Positions 54,906 through 63,470 are shown, numbered from the stretch's first letter. The stretch is 64,000 bases of DNA from Clostridium niameyense (GCF_001243045.1 NZ_LN849007.1:834989-898988); one strand, 5' to 3'. Notes: a model not told the origin generated them from the sequence alone. A program made the numbers and translations.

Positions 54906-55586
54906 ATGTTTTATTATGATAGCACTATGCTTATTTTAATACCTGCTCTTTTAATATCAGTTTGGGCTCAATTTAAAGTTTCCTCTTCTTTTGATAAATA
55001 TTCTAGAATGTCTACTATGAATGGATATACAGGTGCACAAGTTGCTAGAATGCTTTTAGATTCTAAGGGACTTTATAATGTGCCTGTAGAACTTATAGGA
55101 GGAAAGCTTACAGATCATTATGATCCTACAAGAAGAGTTATGAGATTATCTAAAGAAGTTTATTATGGAAAGTCTGTAGCATCTATAGGTGTAGCAGCCC
55201 ATGAAACTGGTCATGCTATACAACATTTGGAAAGTTATTCTCCGCTTATGATAAGAAATTCTATAGTACCAGTAGTTAATTTTAGCTCTAGTGCTTCTTG
55301 GATTTTGTTTTTTATAGGTATATTATTTCAAGTCCCAAGCCTTACTAGATTTGGAATTGTTTTATTTACTGCGGTAGTATTATTTCAACTAATAACTCTA
55401 CCAGTAGAATTTAATGCTTCTAGTAGAGCTTTAATGCTTTTAAAAAATCAAGGTATACTTTATGAAAATGAAGTAAATGGGGCTAAAAAAGTATTACAGG
55501 CAGCAGCAATGACCTATGTAGCAGCAGCTATGACAGCTATATCACAACTTTTAAGACTTATAATTTTAAGCAGAAATAATGATTAA
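54906..55586 (+). CDS. Zinc metallopeptidase, YugP family
   Basis: 226 residues. Zinc motif HETGHA (AAHETGHAIQHLE, about 98-103) lies in a membrane protein with an N-terminal segment and two or three C-terminal ones. 'LDSKGLYNVPVELIGGKLTDHYDPT' (split for length) and 'SKEVYYGKSVASIGVAAHE' fit the YugP/Zn_peptidase_2 family. Its substrate is unknown. The consistent position between fmt and rsmB in clostridia suggests a shared transcript rather than a shared function. AAGGAGG before ATG 54906. Confidence 0.9.
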   Translation: MFYYDSTMLILIPALLISVWAQFKVSSSFDKYSRMSTMNGYTGAQVARMLLDSKGLYNVPVELIGGKLTDHYDPTRRVMRLSKEVYYGKSVASIGVAAHETGHAIQHLESYSPLMIRNSIVPVVNFSSSASWILFFIGILFQVPSLTRFGIVLFTAVVLFQLITLPVEFNASSRALMLLKNQGILYENEVNGAKKVLQAAAMTYVAAAMTAISQLLRLIILSRNND

Positions 55587-55603
55587 GGGAAGGTTAAGAT
55601 ATA

Positions 55604-56932
55604 ATGAAAACACCTAGAAAAGTAGCAGTGGACATACTAAATTCTGTAATATATAATAAGGCTTATTCTAATATAGTACTAGGACAAGAGCTTAATAAAT
55701 CTAATTTGGATAGTAAAGATAAGGCTTTAGTTACAGAAATAGTTTATGGAACTTTAAAATATAAACTAACATTAGATACTATAATACAAAGTTATGTTAG
55801 AAATAATATAAATAAAATGGATAAGAGTATTTCAAATATATTAAGAATGAGCATATATCAATTAAGATATTTAGATAAAATACCGGAATTTGCAGCAGTA
55901 AATGAGGCTGTTAATATAGCAAAATCTATTTCTATAAAGCATTCTAAATTGGTAAATGGAGTGCTTAGAAATTATATAAGAACTGATGAAAATAAGAAAT
56001 ATTATGATGAAGAAAACAAAATAGAATATTTAAAATTTAAATATTCTTATCCAAATTGGATAACAAAAATGTTTATAAATCAGTATGGAGAAGAACTAGC
56101 AGAAAAAATACTACAAGGATTAAACGAAACTCCAGATTTAACTGTAAGGGTGAATAATTTAAAAGAGGATTATGAAAACATATGGGAATTTTTACATCAA
56201 TATGGGTATAATATACAAGAAGGGGTTATATGCCCAGAGGCCATAAAAATATTAAAAGGTAAAAATATAGAAAACAACCCCCTATTTGTAAAAGGTGATA
56301 TTACTGTACAAGATGAAAGTGCTATGCTTGTTGCACCATCTATGGAACTTAAAGAGGGCATGAAAGTTATAGATCTTTGTAGTGCACCAGGTGGTAAAAC
56401 AACTCATATGGCAGAAGTAATGAACAATAAAGGCAAAATTTATGCCTGTGATGTGCATGAAAATAAATTAACTTTAATAAAACAAAATGCTCAACGATTA
56501 GGAATTAGTATTATAGAAACTAAAGTTAAAGATGCTACAGTCTATGATAAAAATTTTAAAGAGGAATTAGATAGAGTTTTAATAGATGTTCCTTGTTCTG
56601 GACTTGGAATAATAAGAAAAAAGCCAGAGATAAAATGGACTAAAAATACTAAAGATATAAAAAATATAATAAAAATTCAAAAAAATATAATGGAAAATGC
56701 CTGTCTTTATTTAAAAAAAGATGGAATAATGTTATATTCTACTTGTACTATAAATAAAGAAGAAAATGAGAAAAATGTATTAAGTTTTTTACAAAAGCAT
56801 AAAGAGTTTAAAGTGGAACCTTTATATTTTGGAAGTGTAGAAAATATAGTTTATCATAAGGAAGGGTTTGTAACTATATTACCAAATAAAAATATGGATG
56901 GATTTTTTATAGCTAAATTGAGAAAATGTTAG
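55604..56932 (+). CDS. rsmB: 16S rRNA (cytosine-967 C5)-methyltransferase
   Basis: 442 residues. The N-terminal NusB-like RNA-binding domain ('TPRKVAVDILNSVIYNKAYSN') is followed by a SAM domain. VIDLCSAPGGKTTHMAE binds SAM. The paired catalytic cysteines are in DVPCSGLGI and YSTCTINKEEN. Methylates C967 of 16S rRNA. It continues the conserved operon into rlmN, whose start lies 15 bases after the stop. Confidence 0.95.
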   Translation: MKTPRKVAVDILNSVIYNKAYSNIVLGQELNKSNLDSKDKALVTEIVYGTLKYKLTLDTIIQSYVRNNINKMDKSISNILRMSIYQLRYLDKIPEFAAVNEAVNIAKSISIKHSKLVNGVLRNYIRTDENKKYYDEENKIEYLKFKYSYPNWITKMFINQYGEELAEKILQGLNETPDLTVRVNNLKEDYENIWEFLHQYGYNIQEGVICPEAIKILKGKNIENNPLFVKGDITVQDESAMLVAPSMELKEGMKVIDLCSAPGGKTTHMAEVMNNKGKIYACDVHENKLTLIKQNAQRLGISIIETKVKDATVYDKNFKEELDRVLIDVPCSGLGIIRKKPEIKWTKNTKDIKNIIKIQKNIMENACLYLKKDGIMLYSTCTINKEENEKNVLSFLQKHKEFKVEPLYFGSVENIVYHKEGFVTILPNKNMDGFFIAKLRKC

Positions 56933-56947
56933 TAGGTGTATATTATT

Positions 56948-57976
56948 ATGAAAAATATATTAGATTTTTCATTAGAGGAATTAAAAGAATGTATAGTTAA
57001 AAATAAAGAAAGTGGATTTAGAGCCAAACAAGTATTTAATTGGATATATAATAGTTTTGTATGGGATTTCAATGAAATGAAGAATTTACCCAAATCTACC
57101 AAGGAAAAGCTTTCACAAGAATTTTATATAGGAATTCCTAAAATAGTTAAGAAATTAGAGTCACAAGATAAAAATACTTATAAATTCTTGTTTGAATATA
57201 AAGACGGAAATGTAATAGAATCTGTAGTAATGAAATATAAACATGGAAACTCTATTTGTGTATCTACTCAAGTGGGTTGTAGAATGGGCTGTAAATTTTG
57301 TGCGTCTACTTTAGAGGGAGTTATAAGAAATTTAACTGCGGGGGAAATAATAGCACAAGTATTAGCAGCACAAAAGGAAATAGGTGAAAGAATTTCTAAT
57401 ATAGTTTTAATGGGAAGTGGAGAGCCTTTAGATAATTATGATAATGTAGTTAAGTTTTTAAAGTTAGTAACAGCTGAATATACATTAAATGTAGGACAAA
57501 GACATATAACATTATCAACTTGTGGTATAGTACCAAAAATAAAGGAGTTAGCGGATACTAATTTAAATATAACTTTAGCCATATCACTCCATGCACCTTA
57601 TGATAACTTAAGAAAAGAAATGATGCCTATAGCTAATAAATATTCTATAAAAGAACTTATAGAAATTTGTAAGTATTATATTGATAAAACTAATAGAAGA
57701 GTAACCTTTGAATATGCCCTAGTAAGTGGTAAAAATGACACATTAGAATGTGCGAATAAACTAAGTAATTTATTAAATGGACTTTTATGTCATATCAATT
57801 TAATTCCCGTAAATGAAATAAAGGAGAATAATTACAAAAAATCCTCATTAAAAAATATTGAAGTATTTAGTAATATGCTAAAAGAAAGGGGCATAGAAAC
57901 TACTATAAGAAGAGAAATGGGTTCAGATATAAATGCAGCCTGTGGACAGCTTAGAAGAAGTTATATTTCACAATAA
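56948..57976 (+). CDS. rlmN: 23S rRNA (adenine-2503 C2)-methyltransferase
   Basis: 342 residues from ATG 56948. AGGTG upstream fits it, while an in-frame GTG at 56936 is part of that site. Radical SAM triad in [11 protein letters not shown] (about 112-119), '[15 protein letters not shown]', '[11 protein letters not shown]', and the catalytic late Cys in '[11 protein letters not shown]'. Methylates A2503 of 23S rRNA and some tRNAs. Second radical SAM-type protein in the window after the DUF512 one. Confidence 0.96.
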   Translation: MKNILDFSLEELKECIVKNKESGFRAKQVFNWIYNSFVWDFNEMKNLPKSTKEKLSQEFYIGIPKIVKKLESQDKNTYKFLFEYKDGNVIESVVMKYKHGNSICVSTQVGCRMGCKFCASTLEGVIRNLTAGEIIAQVLAAQKEIGERISNIVLMGSGEPLDNYDNVVKFLKLVTAEYTLNVGQRHITLSTCGIVPKIKELADTNLNITLAISLHAPYDNLRKEMMPIANKYSIKELIEICKYYIDKTNRRVTFEYALVSGKNDTLECANKLSNLLNGLLCHINLIPVNEIKENNYKKSSLKNIEVFSNMLKERGIETTIRREMGSDINAACGQLRRSYISQ

Positions 57977-57996
57977 AACAAAAGGGGTGTGAAACT

Positions 57997-58746
57997 ATGT
58001 TGGGGATGCTATCTGATATAGGTAATGTAAGAAAAATAAATGAAGACTATGTAGGACATTTTCAAGGAAATAAAATTAAATTATATATAGTAGCAGATGG
58101 TATGGGAGGACATAATGCAGGAGAAGTGGCCAGTAAAATGGCTGTAGAGTCTACTATAGATTATGTAAAAGCTAATCCTCAGTGTGAAAATCTTGAAAAG
58201 CTATTGGTAGAAGGTATTGAATTTGCAAATTCTAGAATTTATAAAACAGCTAAAGATCACAAAAAAATGCTAGGTATGGGTACTACTATTACTGCTTGTA
58301 TAGTAGATGATGGAGAAGATTTAATAGTAGCCAATGTTGGAGATAGTAGTTGCTACATATTAAAAAATAATGGAGTATTCAAAATTACTAAAGATCATTC
58401 CTATGTGCAACAGTTAATAGATGAAGGAACTATTACTAAGGAGGAAGCAAACACTCACCCTAATAAAAATGTTATCACTAGAGCCTTAGGAACTAATGTA
58501 TCGGTAAATGTGGATACCTTTAGGGTTAATATGGATAAAGTCTATAAAATAATCTTGTGTACAGATGGATTAACTAACTATGTAAATGAGAATGAAATGT
58601 ATGATATAATAACAAAAAATAAACAAAATAATGAAGCTGCTTGCAGACAACTTGTAGATCTTAGCAAATTAAAGGGAGGAAAAGATAATATATCCGTTAT
58701 CTTGTTTGAAGGAGAGTGTGAGTATGATAGGAACCATGTTGGGTAA
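57997..58746 (+). CDS. PP2C-type Ser/Thr phosphatase (Stp1/PrpC family)
   Basis: 249 residues. Metal-binding motifs: 'SDIGNVRKINEDYVG' at the start, VADGMGGHNAGEVAS (about 32), GMGTTITACIV, VANVGDSSCY (about 111), 'LCTDGLTNYV' and GGKDNISVI (last). It reverses phosphorylation by the adjacent kinase. The stop lies 23 bases inside the kinase gene, so the pair is made together. In Enterococcus the counterparts (IreP, IreK) act on IreB, here at 15348. Confidence 0.94.
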   Translation: MLGMLSDIGNVRKINEDYVGHFQGNKIKLYIVADGMGGHNAGEVASKMAVESTIDYVKANPQCENLEKLLVEGIEFANSRIYKTAKDHKKMLGMGTTITACIVDDGEDLIVANVGDSSCYILKNNGVFKITKDHSYVQQLIDEGTITKEEANTHPNKNVITRALGTNVSVNVDTFRVNMDKVYKIILCTDGLTNYVNENEMYDIITKNKQNNEAACRQLVDLSKLKGGKDNISVILFEGECEYDRNHVG

Positions 58747-60616
58747 TAGGTACGAGTTATTAGAAAAAGTAGGAGAAGGAGGCATGGCCGTAGTTTATAA
58801 GGCTAAGTGTCATTCTCTAAATCGTTTTGTTGCAATTAAAATATTGAAAAAACAATTTTCAAATGATAAGGATTTTGTAAGAAAGTTTACTGTGGAAGCT
58901 ACTTCAGTAGCTAGTTTATTAGATAATAATATTGTAAATATATATGATGTAGGGTCTGAAAACAATATACACTATATAGTAATGGAATATGTAAAGGGAA
59001 AAACTTTAAAAGAATTAATTAATGAAAAAGGTAAGTTAGGTGCTAAGGAAACAGTAAGAATATCTATTCAAATAGCTAATGCACTATCCTGTGCCCATAA
59101 AAATAACATTATACATAGGGACATAAAACCTCATAATATACTAGTTACAGATGAAGGAGTAATAAAGGTTACAGACTTTGGTATAGCTAAAGCTTCTAAT
59201 TCTGCTACTATAACAAACTCAAGTAAGGTTATGGGATCTGCGCATTACTTTTCACCAGAGCAGGCAAAGGGTAGTGTAGTGGATGCAAGAACGGATATAT
59301 ATTCTTTAGGAATTGTAATGTATGAAATGATTACAGGAAAAGTTCCTTTTGACGCAGAGAGTCCAGTGTCTGTTGCATTAAAACACATACAGGAATCTGT
59401 AATTCCACCTAATAAAATAAATAAGGATATTCCTGAAAGTTTAAATAAAGTAGTATTAAAGTGTTTAGAAAAACAACCTATAAAGAGATATCAAAGTATA
59501 AAAGATTTATTAGAAGATTTATTGAAAATACAAAACAATGAAGATATATCAACTGATGACAATTTATCAGAAAATGATATGACAAGGGTTATGGATACTG
59601 CTATAATAAATGATAAATTAAAAGAAAGTTTATATAATGAAAATGAAGATGATGAAGAAGATGATGAAGGTGATGATTATGAAGAAGATGATGAGAAAAA
59701 TGTGGGCCTCTTAAATAAAAAGTCTTCTGGTAGAAAAATAAACAAAAGGTTAATAGGCGGAGCAATAGCTGTACTTATTGTGGTTATAGGAGCTGTTTCT
59801 GCATTCTTGGCCCATGGAAAACTAGGGGGATCAGAAGTTGCCGTACCTAATATTGTAGGAATGTCTAAAGAACAAGCGGAAAAAGTGTTAAAGGATAAAA
59901 AGTTAAAATTAACTGTTGCTCAAAAGGTGAAAAGTGATAAAGAAGAAGGTACAATTATAGAATGTTATCCACCGATTGGAACTAAAGTTAAGGTTAATTC
60001 TGAAGTTAGGGTTAGTATAAGTGGAGGAAATATTCTAACAGTTCCAAATTTAAAAAGTATGGATTTAGAAACGGCTAAAAAAATAATATCTGATAGTAAA
60101 TTAAAATTAGTAAATATAGATTATCAGTATAATGACTATGTAGCAAGAGGAAATGTTATAAGTCAAACACCAGATCCAGATTCAGAAGTAAAGGAAGGAT
60201 CAGAAATAAAATTAGTTATAAGTAAGGGTCCTGAGGTTAAATATGTAAAAGTTCCAAATGTAGTAGGAAGAGCTTTAGGAGAAGCTCAAGGAGCTTTATC
60301 AAATGCAGGCTTATCTGTAGGAGGATCTAAAATTATTTATACAGAGGATCAATCTCAAGATGGAAAAGTTGCATCTCAAAGTATAGGAGCATCAGAAAGT
60401 GTTAAACAAGGAACTTCTGTAAGTTTAACTTACTATAAATATAAGCAACCAGAACAAAAACAGGAACAGAAACCTCAAGTTAAACCAGAGAAAGAACCAG
60501 AGAAAAAGCCAGAAGTTAAGCCAGAACCAAAGCCAGAACCAAAGCCAGAACCAAAACCAGAACCAAAACCAGAGCAAAAGCCACAACCAGAGTCACCAGC
60601 TCCAAAAGAGGAATAA
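58724..60616 (+). CDS. PASTA-domain Ser/Thr protein kinase (PrkC/PknB/Stk1 family)
   Basis: 630 residues from ATG 58724 (AAGGAGAG upstream). Kinase domain about 10-270: VGEGGMAVVYKAK, catalytic HRDIKPHNILV, DFGIAKA, 'FSPEQAKG'. A very acidic Asp/Glu segment (about 305-325) precedes the membrane helix (about 341-365). Outside are three PASTA domains (about 372-436, 438-505, 508-572), which bind muropeptides or lipid II. The tail is a Pro-Lys-Glu repeat. It senses wall state and, in Bacillus, triggers germination. Overlaps the phosphatase gene. Operon continues with rsgA. Confidence 0.95.
   Translation: MIGTMLGNRYELLEKVGEGGMAVVYKAKCHSLNRFVAIKILKKQFSNDKDFVRKFTVEATSVASLLDNNIVNIYDVGSENNIHYIVMEYVKGKTLKELINEKGKLGAKETVRISIQIANALSCAHKNNIIHRDIKPHNILVTDEGVIKVTDFGIAKASNSATITNSSKVMGSAHYFSPEQAKGSVVDARTDIYSLGIVMYEMITGKVPFDAESPVSVALKHIQESVIPPNKINKDIPESLNKVVLKCLEKQPIKRYQSIKDLLEDLLKIQNNEDISTDDNLSENDMTRVMDTAIINDKLKESLYNENEDDEEDDEGDDYEEDDEKNVGLLNKKSSGRKINKRLIGGAIAVLIVVIGAVSAFLAHGKLGGSEVAVPNIVGMSKEQAEKVLKDKKLKLTVAQKVKSDKEEGTIIECYPPIGTKVKVNSEVRVSISGGNILTVPNLKSMDLETAKKIISDSKLKLVNIDYQYNDYVARGNVISQTPDPDSEVKEGSEIKLVISKGPEVKYVKVPNVVGRALGEAQGALSNAGLSVGGSKIIYTEDQSQDGKVASQSIGASESVKQGTSVSLTYYKYKQPEQKQEQKPQVKPEKEPEKKPEVKPEPKPEPKPEPKPEPKPEQKPQPESPAPKEE
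60463..60600 (+). repeat. PEPK-type tandem repeat encoding the kinase tail
   Basis: Near-identical 12-base units (ccagaaccaaag type) code for KPEPKPEP-like repeats after the third PASTA domain. It probably spans the cell wall and may vary in copy number between strains. Confidence 0.8.
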
Positions 60617-60652
60617 ATATTAATAATATTAAAGTTAAAACATGGAGGTATT

Positions 60653-61528
60653 ATGAAAGGAACTATAATTAAGGGTATAGGTGGATTTTATTACGTTAAA
60701 ATAAATGATTCAGATGAAATAATAGAGTGTAAAGCAAGGGGTAAGTTCAGGCACACTGAACTTACCCCTATGATTGGTGATAATGTAGATATTACTGTAG
60801 AAAATAATAAAGGAATTATAGATAACATATATAAGAGAAAAACAGAACTTATAAGACCAGCAGTAGCTAATGTTACTCAGGCGTTGGTGGTTTTTTCCCT
60901 TAAAAATCCTAATATAAATATAGATTTATTAAATAAGTTCTTAATATTATGTGAATATAATAATTTAAGGGCTATAGTTTGTTTTAATAAAGTTGATTTA
61001 GTAGATGAAAAGGATTATAAAAAAGTAACAGATATAATAGAAAAAGCTAATTATGATATAATATTTTTAAATGCAAAAGAAGGATTAGGTATAGATAAAA
61101 TAAAAGAAAAGATAAAAGGAAATATTACTGTACTTTGTGGTCCTTCAGGTGTAGGAAAGTCTACTATATTAAATAAAATTACAGGCAAGGAAACTATGGC
61201 TACAGGGGACATAAGTGAAAAGCTAAAAAGAGGTAAACATACAACTCGTCATAGCGAGCTTATATATGCAGATGAAGGATTAATAGTGGATACTCCCGGA
61301 TTTTCCTCACTAAATATAAATTTTATACAAAAGGATGAATTACAATATTGTATGCCTGAATTTAAAGAGTTTATAGGTAATTGTAAATATATATCTTGTG
61401 TTCATCATAAAGAACCTTCTTGTGCTATCAAAGAGGCAGTAGAACATGGTATAATACATGAGGAAAGATATAAATTTTATATAAAAACTTTAGAAGAAAC
61501 TATGATTAGGGGGAATAAAAAATGGTAA
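60653..61528 (+). CDS. rsgA: Ribosome small subunit-dependent GTPase A
   Basis: 291 residues. OB-fold N-domain with '[17 protein letters not shown]', then a circularly permuted GTPase: FNKVDLVDE (G4) comes before GPSGVGKST (G1, about 163) and DTPGFSS (G3). The zinc C-domain has '[16 protein letters not shown]' (about 245-260). Helps late 30S maturation. GGAGG before ATG 60653. It overlaps rpe by seven bases. A 13-bp perfect hairpin lies within its coding sequence (60738-60768). Confidence 0.97.
   Translation: MKGTIIKGIGGFYYVKINDSDEIIECKARGKFRHTELTPMIGDNVDITVENNKGIIDNIYKRKTELIRPAVANVTQALVVFSLKNPNINIDLLNKFLILCEYNNLRAIVCFNKVDLVDEKDYKKVTDIIEKANYDIIFLNAKEGLGIDKIKEKIKGNITVLCGPSGVGKSTILNKITGKETMATGDISEKLKRGKHTTRHSELIYADEGLIVDTPGFSSLNINFIQKDELQYCMPEFKEFIGNCKYISCVHHKEPSCAIKEAVEHGIIHEERYKFYIKTLEETMIRGNKKW
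60738..60768 (+). repeat. Perfect 13-bp inverted repeat inside rsgA
   Basis: GGGGTAAGTTCAG (60738-60750) is followed by a GCACA loop and its exact complement CTGAACTTACCCC (60756-60768). It encodes part of the conserved OB-fold motif. It would form a strong hairpin in the mRNA, unusual in such an AT-rich gene. Confidence 0.8.
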
Positions 61529-62172
61529 GAATAGCACCTTCAATACTTTCCGCGGATTTTTCTAGATTAGGGGAAGATATAAAAACTATAGAAAAGTTTG
61601 GAGCAGATGTGGTTCATATAGATGTAATGGATGGTATGTTTGTTCCTAATATTTCTTTTGGTGTACCAGTTATGAAAAGTATAAGAGGATTAACTAATAT
61701 GCCTTTTGATGTACATCTTATGATAGAAGAACCAGGAAGATATGTAGAACAATTTGCAAAAGCTGGTGCAGATATTATAACAGTGCATTATGAATCAGAC
61801 AGACATGTAGATAGGACCATAAATTATATAAAAAGTTTAGGAGTTAAGGCTGCTATAGCTTTAAATCCAGGTACACCTGTAAGCCTAATAAAAGACTTGA
61901 TAAGTAGTCTTGATATGGTACTTATAATGTCTGTAAATCCTGGATTCGGAGGTCAAAAGTACATAAATTATTCTTTAGATAAGATTAAAGAAGTAAAAGC
62001 ATTAAGTGAAAAATATAATCCAAATTTACTTATTGAGGTAGATGGAGGAATAAATAAAGAGAATATTAAAGAAGTAGTAGATGCAGGAGCTAATGTAATA
62101 GTAGCAGGTTCCTCTGTATTTAAAAATGGAGAAGTAGAAAAGAATATAAAACTTTTAAAAGAGGCATTTTAA
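61522..62172 (+). CDS. rpe: Ribulose-phosphate 3-epimerase
   Basis: 216 residues. TIM barrel with '[16 protein letters not shown]', metal-binding '[16 protein letters not shown]', '[10 protein letters not shown]', '[12 protein letters not shown]' and '[11 protein letters not shown]' (catalytic Asp). Interconverts ribulose- and xylulose-5-phosphate in the pentose phosphate pathway. It begins inside rsgA (RBS AGGGGG) and ends one base before thiN. Confidence 0.98.
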   Translation: MVRIAPSILSADFSRLGEDIKTIEKFGADVVHIDVMDGMFVPNISFGVPVMKSIRGLTNMPFDVHLMIEEPGRYVEQFAKAGADIITVHYESDRHVDRTINYIKSLGVKAAIALNPGTPVSLIKDLISSLDMVLIMSVNPGFGGQKYINYSLDKIKEVKALSEKYNPNLLIEVDGGINKENIKEVVDAGANVIVAGSSVFKNGEVEKNIKLLKEAF

Positions 62173-62173
62173 T

Positions 62174-62809
62174 ATGAAAATAGTTGTAATAGGTGGAGGA
62201 GATGAACCTTCTGAATCTATTTTAAAAGAAGAGATAAAAAATTCAAAATATATTGTATGTGCTGATAGTGGTGCCAATTGCTTATATAAGTATCATATAA
62301 TTCCCGACTATATTATGGGGGATTTTGATTCTATAGATAAATCAGTATTAAATTATTTTAAAAATAAGAATGTAATTGTAGAAGATTTCCCTAAAGACAA
62401 AGATTTTACAGACGGATGTTTAGCAGTTGAAAAAGCCATAGAACTTAAGGCTACAGAAGTTGTTTTATTAGGATGTACAGGCAATAGGGTAGATCACGTA
62501 CTGGGAAATTTAGGATTGCTTGGTATATGTCTTGAAAATAATATTAGGGCTTATATGAGAGATAATAATAATAAAATAATGTTAACTAATAAAAGTTTAA
62601 TATTGAAGTCTAATAGCAATAAATATTTTTCACTTCAAGCTTATGGTGAAGTAGTTAAGGGTGTAACATTGACAAATGCTAAGTTTCCTTTAAAAGATTA
62701 CAATTTAAAAATGGGAGATACACTAACTACATCTAATGAATTTACAAAAGAAGATTTACACATAGATTTTAAATCTGGAATTCTTATGATAATAATAAGT
62801 AATGATTAA
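62174..62809 (+). CDS. thiN: Thiamine pyrophosphokinase
   Basis: 211 residues. 'GGGDEPSESIL' opening, 'CADSGANCLYKYHIIPDYIMGDFDSID' (split: key Asp pair DFDSID), 'FPKDKDFTDG' and 'LGCTGNRVDHVLGNLGLL'. These are the thiamine and ATP sites. It makes TPP from thiamine. It is last of the rsgA-rpe-thiN set, in the same order as B. subtilis, where spoVM and rpmB follow, as they do here. Confidence 0.94.
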   Translation: MKIVVIGGGDEPSESILKEEIKNSKYIVCADSGANCLYKYHIIPDYIMGDFDSIDKSVLNYFKNKNVIVEDFPKDKDFTDGCLAVEKAIELKATEVVLLGCTGNRVDHVLGNLGLLGICLENNIRAYMRDNNNKIMLTNKSLILKSNSNKYFSLQAYGEVVKGVTLTNAKFPLKDYNLKMGDTLTTSNEFTKEDLHIDFKSGILMIIISND

Positions 62810-62833
62810 AAACCTTATATTAATAAAGATTTT

Positions 62834-62880
62834 AAGCAAAAGACTTTAAAGTGACTAAGGCTTTTGCTTTGTCACTTTTT
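62834..62880 (+). terminator. Terminator with two overlapping hairpins after thiN
   Basis: Stem A: AAGCAAAAGACTT (62834-62846) with AAGGCTTTTGCTT (62857-62869), one mismatch. Stem B: AAAGTGAC (62848-62855) with GTCACTTT (62871-62878) followed by Ts. The 5' arm of B lies in the loop of A, so the two stems compete. B has the T-tract and is the terminating form. Confidence 0.7.
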
Positions 62881-62929
62881 TGATATCATTAACATATTAT
62901 AGTATATAACATATAAAGGGGGGGCTTCT

Positions 62930-63085
62930 ATGGGAAGAAGAAGAAATAGGAAATTTGGAATTGTGCTTGGATCTATCGGAATTGGAATTGTAGCTGCAGT
63001 TATACTACCTATATGGGGATGGCTTCTAGCTGTAGGAGCTGGGCTTATATATCTAGGTTGGTGGATATTAGGTAGGTGTAGGTAA
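62930..63085 (+). CDS. 51-residue membrane protein upstream of spoVM
   Basis: MGRRRNRKFGIV start, then an unbroken hydrophobic stretch (about 10-47) broken once by Pro-Ile-Trp-Gly (about 27-30). It probably makes two short membrane helices, with a basic N-terminus (RRRNRK) and a basic tail (RCR). A GGGGGGG ribosome binding site precedes ATG 62930. It is too short for routine length cut-offs, but the site, composition and location 23 bases before spoVM favour a real gene. A sporulation role is inferred from that linkage only. Confidence 0.75.
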   Translation: MGRRRNRKFGIVLGSIGIGIVAAVILPIWGWLLAVGAGLIYLGWWILGRCR

Positions 63086-63108
63086 AATTAATATATAGGA
63101 GTGTTTAA

Positions 63109-63180
63109 ATGAAAATAGTAGCCATTAAGTTACCTAAGTTTTTATCTAATATAATTAAGAGGATAAGAAAAAAAAAATAA
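63109..63180 (+). CDS. spoVM: Stage V sporulation protein SpoVM (23 residues)
   Basis: Sequence begins MKIVAIKLPKFLSNIIKR. It matches B. subtilis SpoVM (26 residues, MKFYTIKLPKFLGG...) at the key features: Lys2, Ile6-Lys7-Leu8, Pro9 (essential for curvature sensing), Lys10-Phe11-Leu12 and an amphipathic helix with a basic end. RBS AGGAGTG (63097-63103). It sits between thiN and rpmB, exactly the B. subtilis order. SpoVM marks the convex forespore membrane and anchors SpoIVA (encoded at 45226). Length is three residues shorter and the C-terminus is all basic (KRIRKKK). Confidence 0.9.
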   Translation: MKIVAIKLPKFLSNIIKRIRKKK

Positions 63181-63188
63181 TATAAAAT

Positions 63189-63222
63189 AAAAAATGCAAT
63201 TGTTAAACAACTGCATTTTTTA
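63189..63222. terminator. Bidirectional terminator between spoVM and rpmB
   Basis: AAAAATGCAATTGTT pairs with AACAACTGCATTTTT (one A-C mismatch), with A-run left and T-run right. It serves both convergent genes. Confidence 0.85.
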
Positions 63223-63224
63223 TT

Positions 63225-63416
63225 TTATATGGCACGTTGTACTTTTCCAGAACGAAGACATCTAGTACAAACATGAATTCTCTTTGGAGTTCCATCAACT
63301 ATAGCCTTAACTCTTTTTATGTTAGGAGCAAAGGATCTTTTTGATTGACGGTGTGAGTGACTATATTGTACACCAAAAGTAACACCTTTACCGCATATTT
63401 CACACTTTCTTGACAT
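63225..63416 (-). CDS. rpmB: 50S ribosomal protein L28, zinc-binding form
   Basis: 63 residues. Starts MSRKCEICGKGVTFG. Two cysteine pairs, CEIC (5-8) and CTRC (52-55), form a zinc ribbon, so this is the C+ type used under zinc-sufficient conditions. 'SHSHRQSKRSFAPNIKRV' is the L28 core. Minus strand, GGGAGG site upstream, and a candidate promoter at 63471-63500. Divergence from asp23 and convergence with spoVM match the B. subtilis locus. Confidence 0.97.
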   Translation of the reverse strand: MSRKCEICGKGVTFGVQYSHSHRQSKRSFAPNIKRVKAIVDGTPKRIHVCTRCLRSGKVQRAI

Positions 63417-63433
63417 TCAAAACACCTCCCTAA

Positions 63434-63458
63434 AATTGTGAAGTTAAACTTCTCAATT
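63434..63458 (-). promoter_or_regulatory. 25-bp near-perfect palindrome in the rpmB leader
   Basis: AATTG-T-GAAGTT-A-AACTTC-T-CAATT is symmetric except at one paired position. It lies between the rpmB promoter and start. It could be a protein operator or, as RNA, a GAAG/CTTC hairpin for autoregulation. Confidence 0.5.
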
Positions 63459-63470
63459 CAAACATTAATA

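Noticed and set aside
60463..60600. Short tandem repeats taken as a CRISPR-like or mobile repeat
   Set aside because: Units are 12 bases, in frame, without spacers, and encode the Pro-Glu-Lys tail of the kinase.
62834..62878. H-type pseudoknot formed by both stems at once
   Set aside because: The connecting loops would be only one base each, too short to cross a 13-bp stem; the stems are alternatives.
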